From positions 1 to 33,882 of the forward strand of contig JAEXCN010000121.1 of assembly GCA_023402175.1 (NCBI GenBank): a stretch of DNA of 33,882 bases, written 5' to 3'. Of the stretch, positions 1-7,542 are shown piece by piece (positions within the stretch are counted from its first letter, which is position 1; each line of letters begins with the position of its first letter). The stretch is from Pseudomonadota bacterium (GTDB lineage: Bacteria; Myxococcota_A; Polyangia; Polyangiales; Polyangiaceae). The position numbers and the translations under genes were made by a program. The notes under the pieces were generated by a model. The model worked only from the letters and a program-made list of their open reading frames with translations, was not told the DNA's origin and made no database searches.

Positions 1-148
1 ACGTGCCCGTGACGACGCCGCTCGCGTCCTCTTCGAGCTGCGGGCCCTTGCCGGCCTCGATCTCGCGTTGCGCGCGCTTCACGAGACCGAGATTCGCGAG
101 CGCGGCGACGCTCGCGGGCGTGAGCGCGAGGAGATCGGAGCGGCTCAT
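1..148 (-). CDS. Probable SWIM zinc-finger family protein (N-terminal 49 residues only; runs off the window)
   Basis: Only the first 49 residues are present, because the gene reads leftward off the edge. The visible part starts MSRSDLLALTPASVAALAN, followed by a helical stretch (GLVKRAQREIEAGKGP) and an acidic segment. From memory, this resembles the N-terminus of SWIM zinc-finger proteins encoded beside MoxR, DUF5682 and VWA genes. The CxC and CxH zinc ligands that would prove it lie outside the window. The ATG (148-146) overlaps the stop of the VWA gene in an ATGA junction, so the two are very likely translationally coupled. It is the fourth gene of the operon that begins at 4682. The family name rests on the short N-terminus plus context and is therefore tentative; that it is a real gene is well supported. 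Confidence 0.6.
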   Translation of the reverse strand, partial: MSRSDLLALTPASVAALANLGLVKRAQREIEAGKGPQLEEDASGVVTGT

Positions 149-1281
149 ACCTTGACCGTGTCGGCGATGAAGCCGACGAGCTCGCCCGGGGTCATCGCGC
201 CGACATGCGCTCCGACCTGTACGAGCCGCTGCGCGAGGTCGCGGTCGTAAGTGGGGTTCGCCTGCTCGTCGAGCGCCGCGAGCCCGAGCACGATCGAGCC
301 GCCCTCGCAGAGCGCCTTCACTCGCTGTACGAGGAGATCGGTGCTCGCGCCTTCGAAGAAGTCCGTGACGAGAACGACGATCGTACGCCGAGGCGCTTCG
401 ACGAGACCCGCGGCGTACGCGACGGCGTTGCCGATGTCGGTCCCGCCGCCGAGCTGCACCTTCATGAGGATCTCGACCGGATCGGTGACTTCGGCGGTGA
501 GGTCGACGACGTCGGTGTCGAAGATGCAGAGATGCGTCTTCACTCCGGGCAGACCCCAGAGGCAGGCCGCCGTGACTGCTGCGTGGATGACGGAGCCGAG
601 CATGCTGCCGCTCTCGTCGACGAGCAGGATGATCTGCCATTTGTCGGCGCTACGACGCGCGCGAGAGAAGAAGATCGGCTTGTCGATCGCGAGGCGCTTC
701 CTGTCCTGGTCCCAGCGTCCGAGGTTCGAGCGGACCGTGAGCTTCGCGTCGAAGTTCCTCGCGAGCTTGAAGGTCGATCGCCGGCGCTGGCGTGCGCCCG
801 TGAAGCTCCGCCGAACGGTGACAGCGAGGTTCTCGACGAGCCGGCGGACAACCTTCGCGATCAGCTCCCGCGCGAGCGCGAGCACCTCCGGGTTCATCAG
901 GTGCTTCGTCCGCAGCACCGCCTTCAGGAGCGTCTCGTTCGGCTCGACGCGCGCGAGGACCTCGGGGTTCGTCACGACGTCGTGGATCTCGTACTTCTCG
1001 ACGGCATCTTTCTCGAGCCGCTCGATCGTCTCCTTCGGGAACAGCCGATGGACCTCGTCGAGCCACTCGGGCACCGTGAGCTGCGCCTCGTCGAGCGTCC
1101 CGCTCCGCTGCCGGACGTCGCGGCCTGCGAGCGAAGCGTCGCGGTCGTACAGCCAGCCGAGCGCCGCGTCGGCTGCGAGGTCGTTCGCCCCGAGCTTGCC
1201 GCGGCTGCCGAAGCCGCTGCCGCCCGAGCTGCCGAGCATGAGCCGCCACCGCGCGAGCGTGTCGTCGTCGTTCTCGCTCAC
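145..1281 (-). CDS. VWA domain-containing protein (CoxE-like), partner of the MoxR ATPase
   Basis: Cytoplasmic protein of 378 residues with no signal peptide or membrane segment. The C-terminal third is a von Willebrand factor A domain with an intact metal-ion-dependent adhesion site: DESGS at about 222-226, the MIDAS Thr in GGGTDIG at about 281, and Asp in VTDFF at about 307. The N-terminal 210 residues are charged and helical and carry no motif I recognise. VWA proteins of this type are typical partners of MoxR AAA+ ATPases, forming a metal-dependent adaptor or chaperone pair. The start is set at GTG 1281, which overlaps the DUF5682 stop (GTGA). An ORF extension further upstream is Arg-rich nonsense lying inside the DUF5682 gene. 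The 3' end overlaps the next gene by ATGA. The substrate is unknown. Confidence 0.9.
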   Translation of the reverse strand: MSENDDDTLARWRLMLGSSGGSGFGSRGKLGANDLAADAALGWLYDRDASLAGRDVRQRSGTLDEAQLTVPEWLDEVHRLFPKETIERLEKDAVEKYEIHDVVTNPEVLARVEPNETLLKAVLRTKHLMNPEVLALARELIAKVVRRLVENLAVTVRRSFTGARQRRRSTFKLARNFDAKLTVRSNLGRWDQDRKRLAIDKPIFFSRARRSADKWQIILLVDESGSMLGSVIHAAVTAACLWGLPGVKTHLCIFDTDVVDLTAEVTDPVEILMKVQLGGGTDIGNAVAYAAGLVEAPRRTIVVLVTDFFEGASTDLLVQRVKALCEGGSIVLGLAALDEQANPTYDRDLAQRLVQVGAHVGAMTPGELVGFIADTVKV

Positions 1282-3563
1282 GGCACGTCCTCCAGCCCGA
1301 ACCGGCGCGCGACGGCGTCGACCTCGGCCTCGATCTGGAGGCCGGACATCGTGACCTCCGCGCTGACCTCGAGCTTCGTGAGCCGCCGTGCATCGGCGCC
1401 GTCGCCGCCGTGCAAGCGGAGCACCTGCCGCGCGATCTCTTCGCGCTCTCGCGGCGGAAACCACGCGAACGCCATCCTGAGCGAAGGGATCGCGACGAGG
1501 AAGTCATCGCGGGTCATCGGCGCGACGAGCCCGTCGACGACTCCGAGCAGGCCCGGCGTACGGAGCACCTCCTCACGTGCGAGCGCGAACAAGCCGGCGA
1601 GGAAGTCGCCGAGCGTCTCCGGACGACCGGCACCCTTCACCGCGTGCGCCGCCTCGGCCTCTTCGATCGTGCCGTACACCGACCAGAGAAAGCCGAACGC
1701 GGCACCGCGCACCGGCGGCGGTGCGTCGTGATCGGCGGAGCGGCGCTGCATCACGGCCTCCGCACGCGCGCGATCGAGCCCGAGCTTCGGTCCCGACCGC
1801 AACAGCGCGTCGCGGAGCGCGACGACGCCTTTGACCTCGGCCTCGCCCGCGTCGCCCTCGATCCCTTCGAAGAGCCATAGCCCGCGGTCGAACGCGGCAC
1901 CGATCGCTTCGCCGATCACGGGAGCGTCCTTGGCTCCGAAGAGCACGTCGTGCTCGTGAAGCGCGACGAGATCGGCGAGCCCTTCGCCGAGATCCGCGAA
2001 AGAGGCCTCGATACCCGCCGCTCGTCTGACGTCGTCGGCGAAGCGCGCCGCGAGCGAGCGGATCCCGACCAGCGCAGCTTCGCGCAGGTGTCGAGCGACG
2101 GCCGACACGCCGCGCGCCGCGCTGACGGATTTCTCGAGCCGCGCCGCAGCGGCGGACTCGAGCGTTGCTCCATACGCGGCCGCTTCGATGAGCGCCGGCT
2201 CCTGCTCGAGTGTGCGCCCGACGTTCCACACCTCGGTCAGCGCGGTGCGTTCGCGATCGAACGACGGCGCCTGGACGAGCGTGATCCCGGGGATCGCGAG
2301 CACGCGGAGGCGATGCAGCACGCGACTCGCCTCCAGCCCCGATGGCTCGGTGAGGACGACCGTGACGTCGCGCGGCGTGCGCGAGAGCTCGATGCCGACG
2401 CGCGCGAGCTCGCTGAACGCGTCTGGTACGAGAGGAGGAAGCGGTGTGCCCTCGGCGAGCTTTCCGACGCGATCGCCCGAGAACGCCGAGACGATCTCGA
2501 CGAGCATCGGATCGGTGCCGCGCATCAACGTTCCGCGCCGGTTCCACGGGAGCGGCGCGTCGAGCGCCTCCTTCACGACCGCCGCAGCGAGTCCGTCGAG
2601 CACGTCGACGCGCGCGAGCTCCTCGTGCCCGCGGAGCGTACGGAGCCCGCGCGCGAGCGTCATCGCGGCGATCGCATCTGCCGGTGAGACGAGCTGCTTC
2701 TTCTGACGCAGGTGCGCGATCGCCGCGAAGAGCATGTGCTCGCCCGCAGCATCGGCGCCGTCCTCCCAGACACGCTGGTAGAACTCGGGGGACGGCATCC
2801 CGGACTCGTACCCGACGAAGGCGTCGAGCCGATGGAACGAATACGGCACGAGGTAGCTGCCGGTGCGCGTGGCCCCGGCTCGCGCGGGCACCGGCGGCGG
2901 GCTCGTCTCGGTGCGTGTCTTCCACGCCTCCTCGAGCACGGGCGCGTGATAGCCGCCGCAGACGACGACCACGTCTCTGTCTCCTGCTTCGCGCATCGAA
3001 TACGCGATCCACCGGGACATGTACGCCTCGCGCGTGATGTCCCGGCCGAGCGCCTCGTCGCCTTCGCGGAGCTCGCGGAAGTACGTCGCGAGGCGTTCCT
3101 CGAGCTCGGGCATCGCGAGCGGCTGCTCGAAGAGGTGATCCCAGAGTGCATCCGTGTCCTCGACGCCCATCCGCTCGCAGAGCGCTTCCATGCGCAAACT
3201 GGCGCGCGTGTGCCGATCCGAGTAGCGGTTCTCGACGTCGAGGAAGGCCGCGTCCCATGCGGGAAGATCGATGAAGAGCGCCTCGGCCTTCGCTTCACGC
3301 GCCTCGGTGATCGCGACCCACTCCGGCGAATACGCGCAGAACGGCGCCCAGCTCGCGTGGTGGAGCTCCTGCCCGTGCGCATAGCTGAAGATGGCGATCG
3401 GAAGCTCGTGACCGAGGAGCAGCTCGTCGATGCGGCCGTTCATGTCGCTCGGTCCTTCGACGAGGACGAAGCGAGGCCGCACCTGCCGGATGACGTGCGC
3501 GACGAGACGTGCGCACGCGGGGCTGTGATGCCGAACGCCGATGACGTGAAGCCTGCTGGTCAC
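1278..3563 (-). CDS. DUF5682 family protein
   Basis: Large cytoplasmic protein of 761 residues, recognised as DUF5682 from its N-terminus and its genomic company. Visible motifs are GVRHHSP at 9-15, LVEGPSD at 34-40 and a GGYH at about 203-206 after a hydrophobic strand. The HHSP, E36 and GxxH pattern recalls the TraB/ChaN/EreA-like fold, where such His/Glu residues line an active site; that link is inference and no reaction is known. The C-terminal 500 residues are mostly helical. The start is GTG 3563, preceded by GGAG at a 6-base spacing. The MoxR gene stops 12 bases upstream, and the VWA gene begins inside this gene's stop codon. The protein is a core member of a MoxR-VWA cassette whose cellular job is not established. 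Confidence 0.85.
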   Translation of the reverse strand: MTSRLHVIGVRHHSPACARLVAHVIRQVRPRFVLVEGPSDMNGRIDELLLGHELPIAIFSYAHGQELHHASWAPFCAYSPEWVAITEAREAKAEALFIDLPAWDAAFLDVENRYSDRHTRASLRMEALCERMGVEDTDALWDHLFEQPLAMPELEERLATYFRELREGDEALGRDITREAYMSRWIAYSMREAGDRDVVVVCGGYHAPVLEEAWKTRTETSPPPVPARAGATRTGSYLVPYSFHRLDAFVGYESGMPSPEFYQRVWEDGADAAGEHMLFAAIAHLRQKKQLVSPADAIAAMTLARGLRTLRGHEELARVDVLDGLAAAVVKEALDAPLPWNRRGTLMRGTDPMLVEIVSAFSGDRVGKLAEGTPLPPLVPDAFSELARVGIELSRTPRDVTVVLTEPSGLEASRVLHRLRVLAIPGITLVQAPSFDRERTALTEVWNVGRTLEQEPALIEAAAYGATLESAAAARLEKSVSAARGVSAVARHLREAALVGIRSLAARFADDVRRAAGIEASFADLGEGLADLVALHEHDVLFGAKDAPVIGEAIGAAFDRGLWLFEGIEGDAGEAEVKGVVALRDALLRSGPKLGLDRARAEAVMQRRSADHDAPPPVRGAAFGFLWSVYGTIEEAEAAHAVKGAGRPETLGDFLAGLFALAREEVLRTPGLLGVVDGLVAPMTRDDFLVAIPSLRMAFAWFPPREREEIARQVLRLHGGDGADARRLTKLEVSAEVTMSGLQIEAEVDAVARRFGLEDVP

Positions 3564-3575
3564 GAGCCGCTCCGA

Positions 3576-4682
3576 CTACTTGCCCGGAATCTTGTGCCGG
3601 GCCTCGTAATACGCCTTCCAGTGCTTTCCTTCACGACGCGCGACGCGCTGCTCGAAGTAGCGGCGGAGGCGCTTGAGGTCGTCCTCGTTGCTCTTCACCG
3701 CGGCGCCGACGAGGCACTCGACGAGGTCCGCCGGTGTCGGCGCGTCCGTCAGGAAAAAGCCACGCACGCCGACGGCATGCGCCACGCTCACGGCCTCGGC
3801 CGTGCTCATCGCCGTGCTGAGCCGCTCCATCGCCTGGCCGTCGGTCGTCTCACCTGCCCGAAGCTCACGGAACGTCGTGACGAGCAGCTCGAGGATGTCG
3901 TCGGGCAGCGGCTTCGTCACGCCCGATCGCTCGAGCAGGCGGCGCGACTCCTCGCGCACGAGCGCCATCTCCGTCTTCATGTCCGGGATCGGGAACACCG
4001 TCTCGAAGTTGAAGCGGCGCTTGAGCGCGGCGCTCATCTCGTTGACGCCGAGGTCACGCGTGTTCGCCGTCGCGATGACGTTGAAGCCGTCCCGGGCGTA
4101 GAGCATCGCGTGCTCGCCCTCGAGCTCGGGGACCGCGAGGACGCGATCCGAAAGCGCCGCAAGCAGCGAGTCCTGCACCTCGAGCGGACATCGCGTCACC
4201 TCTTCGAAGCGAACGATCGCGCCTTCCTTCATCGCCTGGTACAGCGGCGACGGCACGAGCGCGCGTGGCGTCGGCCCCTCCGCGATGAGCAGGGCGTAGT
4301 TCCACGAGTACTTGATGTGATCTTCCGTCGTGCCCGCGCTGCCCTGGATCGTGCGCGTGGAGTTGCCGCTGATCGCGGCCGCGAGCAGCTCGCTCAGGAG
4401 AGACTTCGCCGTACCCGGCTCGCCGACGAGCATGAGCCCTCGTCCGGTCGCGAGCGCGACCATCGCGCGATCGACGAGGGACGGATTGCCGACGAACTTC
4501 TGCCGGATCTTCTTCTTCTCGTCGCCGAGGATGAACGTCCGCACGGCGCGCGCGGACATTTTCCAGCCCGGCGGCTTGGGCGCGTCGTCCGCCTTGCGCA
4601 GCCTCGCGAGCTCATCCGCGTAGGTCACCTCGGCGGGGGGCCTCTGCAGTCCCGTCTTCGACTCGCTCTTGCCATCCGCCAT
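3576..4682 (-). CDS. MoxR-type AAA+ ATPase
   Basis: Cytoplasmic AAA+ ATPase of 368 residues and first gene of the leftward operon. Walker A is GEPGTAKS at 87-94 (Lys93). The Walker B position reads IVRFEEV at 156-162, with Glu in place of the usual Asp before the catalytic Glu161. Sensor 1 is Asn207 in TANTRD, and candidate arginine fingers lie in ALKRRF at about 219-224. The C-terminal lid ends in a basic tail. MoxR ATPases remodel or mature targets presented by VWA proteins, which fits the VWA gene two positions downstream. The start at ATG 4682 is chosen because an upstream extension would run antisense through the permease gene and looks non-coding. No clear Shine-Dalgarno precedes it, and a possible -10 element sits 7 bases upstream. 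Confidence 0.92.
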   Translation of the reverse strand: MADGKSESKTGLQRPPAEVTYADELARLRKADDAPKPPGWKMSARAVRTFILGDEKKKIRQKFVGNPSLVDRAMVALATGRGLMLVGEPGTAKSLLSELLAAAISGNSTRTIQGSAGTTEDHIKYSWNYALLIAEGPTPRALVPSPLYQAMKEGAIVRFEEVTRCPLEVQDSLLAALSDRVLAVPELEGEHAMLYARDGFNVIATANTRDLGVNEMSAALKRRFNFETVFPIPDMKTEMALVREESRRLLERSGVTKPLPDDILELLVTTFRELRAGETTDGQAMERLSTAMSTAEAVSVAHAVGVRGFFLTDAPTPADLVECLVGAAVKSNEDDLKRLRRYFEQRVARREGKHWKAYYEARHKIPGK

Positions 4683-5934
4683 GGCGTGGACGATAGCATC
4701 CTGGCCCGTGTGGAAAGGGCTGACGGTCTTCGCCGTGACGTACGTCCTCGTGGCGGGCCGGAGGCTGCGGTGGCTGCCGATCGATCGCCCTTCCGGCGCA
4801 CTCATCGGAGCCGTCCTCGCCGTCGCGCTCGGAGCGGTGTCGCCGAGCGATGCCGGCGCAGCCGTCGACAAGAGCACGCTCACGCTCCTCTTCGCCGTCA
4901 TGGGCATGGGCGCGTTCCTCGCGATCGACGGCTTCCTCGATCGCGCCACGCCTCGGCTCGTGAAGCTCGCGCGGACGCGTCAGCGCCTGCTCGCCGCCGT
5001 CGTGTGGGGCTCGGGGATCCTCTCGGCGTTCGTCACGAACGACGCCGTGTGCCTGCTGGCGGCGCCGCTCGTGGTCGAGCTCGTCGAGCGATGGAAGCTC
5101 CCGCGGCTGCCGTTCCTCCTCGCGCTCGCGACGGGCGCGAACACCGGCAGCGTCGCGACGCTGGTCGGCAACCCGCAGAACATGCTCTGCGCGAGCCTCG
5201 GGCAGCTCGAGTTCGCGACGTTCCTCCTCCACATGGGCCCCGTCGCGCTCTTCGGCCTCGCGGCGAACCATGCGCTGCTCGCATGGCTCTACCGGAAGGA
5301 CCTCGACGGCGAGCTCGAGGCCGAGCCGTGTCCGGGGAAGCTGTTCACGGCGCGCACGATCGTGACGCTCGCCGTGATCGCCGGAACGGTGGTCGTCTAC
5401 ACCGCCGGCGGGAGCCTCTCGTTCACGGCGCTCGGCGGCTTCGTGCTGCTCTTGCTCTTGCATCGCGTGCCGGCGGAGAAGGTGTGGCCGCGGATCGACT
5501 GGTCGATCCTCCTCTTCTTCGGCGGTCTCTTCATCGCGGTCGACGCGCTCGCCCGGAGCGGCGCCGTCAGCGCCGTCTTCGAGCGCGCGCCGCTGTTCGA
5601 TGTTTCGCTCGGCCACCTCTCGTACGCGCGCGCTTCGGCGTTCTTCATGATCGGGAGCAACATCGTCACGAACGTCCCGTTCATCCTCATCGTCCGGCCC
5701 GAGATGAACCGGATGCCCGATCCGGTGCTCGCGTGGGAGCTGCTCGCGATGGCCTCCACTTTCGCGGGCAACCTCACGCTCCTCGGATCGGTCGCAAACG
5801 TCATCGTGTCGGAGAAGAGCCAGCGGATCGGCGGCCTCGGGTTCGTCGAGTACCTGCGGGCCGGCGTTCCGGTCGCGATCCTCACGACGGTCATCGGGAC
5901 CGCGTGGCTCGTCGGTTTGCGACTCCTCTCGTGA
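4681..5934 (+). CDS. ArsB/NhaD/SLC13-type anion permease (ion transporter superfamily)
   Basis: Polytopic inner-membrane transporter of about 417 residues with roughly 10-12 hydrophobic segments. Two inverted half-repeats carry the family signatures: NDAV at about 120-123 followed by GNPQN at 163-167, and SNIVTNVP at 326-333 followed by a second FAGNLTLLGS loop. These Asn/Pro/Gly re-entrant loops are typical of the ion transporter superfamily (ArsB, NhaD, DASS/SLC13), which exchanges or co-transports anions with Na+ or H+. The substrate cannot be read from sequence; no ars or other specificity genes adjoin it. The ATG at 4681 overlaps the divergent MoxR start, while GTG 4708, 8 bases after a TAGCAT element, is a credible alternative giving 408 residues. 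Neither start has a clear ribosome binding site. Confidence 0.82.
   Translation: MAWTIASWPVWKGLTVFAVTYVLVAGRRLRWLPIDRPSGALIGAVLAVALGAVSPSDAGAAVDKSTLTLLFAVMGMGAFLAIDGFLDRATPRLVKLARTRQRLLAAVVWGSGILSAFVTNDAVCLLAAPLVVELVERWKLPRLPFLLALATGANTGSVATLVGNPQNMLCASLGQLEFATFLLHMGPVALFGLAANHALLAWLYRKDLDGELEAEPCPGKLFTARTIVTLAVIAGTVVVYTAGGSLSFTALGGFVLLLLLHRVPAEKVWPRIDWSILLFFGGLFIAVDALARSGAVSAVFERAPLFDVSLGHLSYARASAFFMIGSNIVTNVPFILIVRPEMNRMPDPVLAWELLAMASTFAGNLTLLGSVANVIVSEKSQRIGGLGFVEYLRAGVPVAILTTVIGTAWLVGLRLLS
4690..4699. promoter_or_regulatory. Candidate bidirectional -10 region between MoxR and permease genes
   Basis: ACGATAGCAT reads as TAGCAT (4694-4699) on the plus strand, 8 bases before the possible permease GTG at 4708. 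On the minus strand it reads as TATCGT (4695-4690), 7 bases before the MoxR ATG at 4682. Either element would give an almost leaderless transcript. No good -35 is visible for either direction, so this is a candidate only. Confidence 0.3.
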
Positions 5935-5993
5935 GCCACCCCAAGTCTTTGTTGAATCGCGAGGCTCCACGTCTATCCACGCCGGGCGACGAC

Positions 5994-6011
5994 GTCACGC
6001 GTTCGGGTGAC
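5994..6011. promoter_or_regulatory. Inverted repeat GTCAC-N8-GTGAC upstream of the propeller lipoprotein gene
   Basis: Perfect 5-base arms (5994-5998 and 6007-6011) lie about 47 bases ahead of the ATG at 6058, in the 123-base gap after the permease gene. The spacing would suit a dimeric repressor or activator site. Short arms like these occur by chance in GC-rich DNA, so support is weak. Nothing else stands out in this gap apart from the GATACT element at 6044. Confidence 0.2.
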
Positions 6012-6043
6012 CGCTCGACGTCCGCCACGACGAGCGCGGTTCG

Positions 6044-6049
6044 GATACT
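6044..6049 (+). promoter_or_regulatory. Candidate -10 element GATACT
   Basis: GATACT lies exactly 8 bases before the lipoprotein ATG at 6058, which has no Shine-Dalgarno. Transcription starting about 7 bases after the element would leave a leader of only 1-3 bases. The -35 region is not convincing. Confidence 0.35.
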
Positions 6050-6057
6050 CTGTCGGC

Positions 6058-7539
6058 ATGAGACTCTCGTCGGTGTGGGGAGCGGGGTTCGTCGTCGCGT
6101 TGTTGATCGTCGCGTGCGTGGGGGAGGACCCGATCCCTGCGGGGGCAAGCAGCGGGACCGGTCCGAACGCTACGGCGTGCGACGCAACGCAGAAGTCGTG
6201 CGACGGCAGGTGCGTATCGAAGGAAGATCCGAGCGTCGGCTGCGCGATGGAGTCGTGCGCGCCGTGTGAGCCGGGCGCGAATGCGACGACGAGCTGCAAG
6301 GCAGGGGCATGCGCGACGACGTGCAACGAGGGCTTCACCGACTGCGACGGTGATCCGAAAAACGGCTGCGAGGCGAAGACCGCGGCCGACGTTGCGAACT
6401 GCGGAGCATGCGGCAAGGCCTGTGGCACGGCGAACACCGACATCGCGTCGAAGTGCGATCAGGGCAAATGCCAGTTCACCTGCAAGAAGGGCTTCGGCCA
6501 TTGCAGCGCCGTCGACGAAGCAGGCTGCGAGACGAATCTGCTCGACGACGACCTGCACTGCGGTGCCTGTGGGCACTCTTGCCTCGGCGGCAAGTGCGTC
6601 GAGGGAAAGTGCAAGCCCTTCCAGGTCGCGAGCGCGAGCTCGCCGGTCGGCGTCGCGGTCGACGCCACGAACGTCTACTTCACGTCGCCGTCGCAGGCCT
6701 ACATCCAGCGCGTGCAGCGCGACGGGAAGTGCAATCCGGCCGCGCCGTGTCCGCAGGAGTTCGTCGGCGGCCAGGATGACCTCGTCCAGTTTCGCGGTCC
6801 GACGGCGATCGTGAGCAATGGGACTTCGGTGTTCTTCACGGCGGACGCGTCCGGCAAGATCGGAATGCGCGCCGCGACCGGCGGCCCGATCACGAACTGG
6901 GGACCCGCGCCGAGCACCGAGCCCGGCTATCTCGTCATCGCGGGCGGCAAGCTTTGGTGGACGAGCGCGTCCGCGGGAGGCACCGGCGTGCACGTGCGGC
7001 GCTCCGATCTCGACGGTACGAACATCACGAACGTCGTGACGTATGGGAGTCCGGCGGCGAGCTTCCAGGGCAGGGGCGGGATCACCGCCGACGCCACCCA
7101 CGTCTACTGGGCCTCGAAGAACGCGGGCGTCTTCCGAATGGCGTTCAACGACCCGGCATGCACCGAGGACACGCTGGCCGCGAGCGGCAAATGCAAACTG
7201 GTCGGTGGAGGGGGCGTCGACGTCGCCGTCGACGATACCTACGTCTACTGGACCGAGGAGGGGGGCAGCGTGCATCGCGCTCCGAAGGCTGGCGGCGCTT
7301 CGGCCTTCATGGCGACCGGGCAGACGAACGTTCGCGGGCTCGCCGTCATGGGCGCGTACGTGTACTGGGGCGTCCCCGGCGCGATCCGTCGCGCTCCGCA
7401 GGTCGCGGCGCCATGCGAGGCCGACGCGTGCGAGCTCGTCGCCAACGTCGAGCAGCCGGGCGCGATCGTCGCCGCGGACGACGGGCTCTACTGGACGAAC
7501 ACCGTCGTGGCTGGCGGAGTCTATCGACTCGCGAAGTGA
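6058..7539 (+). CDS. Cys-rich lipoprotein with a seven-repeat beta-propeller-like domain
   Basis: Predicted exported lipoprotein of 493 residues. The signal peptide ends in a lipobox, LIVAC, with acylated Cys20. Residues about 35-185 are Cys-rich, with motifs such as NCGACGKAC and HCGACGHSC, a pattern common in secreted proteins of Polyangia. From about 190 to the end, seven short repeats each pair a hydrophobic strand with an aromatic core: VYFTS, VFFTA, LWWTS, VYWAS, VYWTE, VYWGV and LYWTN. Seven such units suggest a seven-bladed propeller of the YWTD/DUF5050 kind, used for binding rather than catalysis. The start is ATG 6058 because the lipobox requires it; 17 upstream residues in the same frame are Arg-rich. 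It ends 3 bases from the convergent PEGA gene. The ligand is unknown. Confidence 0.8.
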   Translation: MRLSSVWGAGFVVALLIVACVGEDPIPAGASSGTGPNATACDATQKSCDGRCVSKEDPSVGCAMESCAPCEPGANATTSCKAGACATTCNEGFTDCDGDPKNGCEAKTAADVANCGACGKACGTANTDIASKCDQGKCQFTCKKGFGHCSAVDEAGCETNLLDDDLHCGACGHSCLGGKCVEGKCKPFQVASASSPVGVAVDATNVYFTSPSQAYIQRVQRDGKCNPAAPCPQEFVGGQDDLVQFRGPTAIVSNGTSVFFTADASGKIGMRAATGGPITNWGPAPSTEPGYLVIAGGKLWWTSASAGGTGVHVRRSDLDGTNITNVVTYGSPAASFQGRGGITADATHVYWASKNAGVFRMAFNDPACTEDTLAASGKCKLVGGGGVDVAVDDTYVYWTEEGGSVHRAPKAGGASAFMATGQTNVRGLAVMGAYVYWGVPGAIRRAPQVAAPCEADACELVANVEQPGAIVAADDGLYWTNTVVAGGVYRLAK

Positions 7540-7542
7540 CGC

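Noticed and set aside
1282..1464. N-terminal extension of the VWA gene by 61 codons
   Set aside because: The added residues are Arg/Ala-rich and lie entirely in the DUF5682 coding region; GTG 1281 with the GTGA junction fits better.
4683..4949. N-terminal extension of the MoxR gene by 89 codons
   Set aside because: It is antisense to the permease gene and unlike any MoxR N-terminus; ATG 4682 gives the normal family length.
2712..6269. Open frame of 1185 codons on the plus strand
   Set aside because: It runs antisense through the DUF5682 and MoxR genes and out of frame through the permease gene. It is extremely rich in Arg, Asp, Glu and His with no domain, the usual mirror of GC-biased codons.
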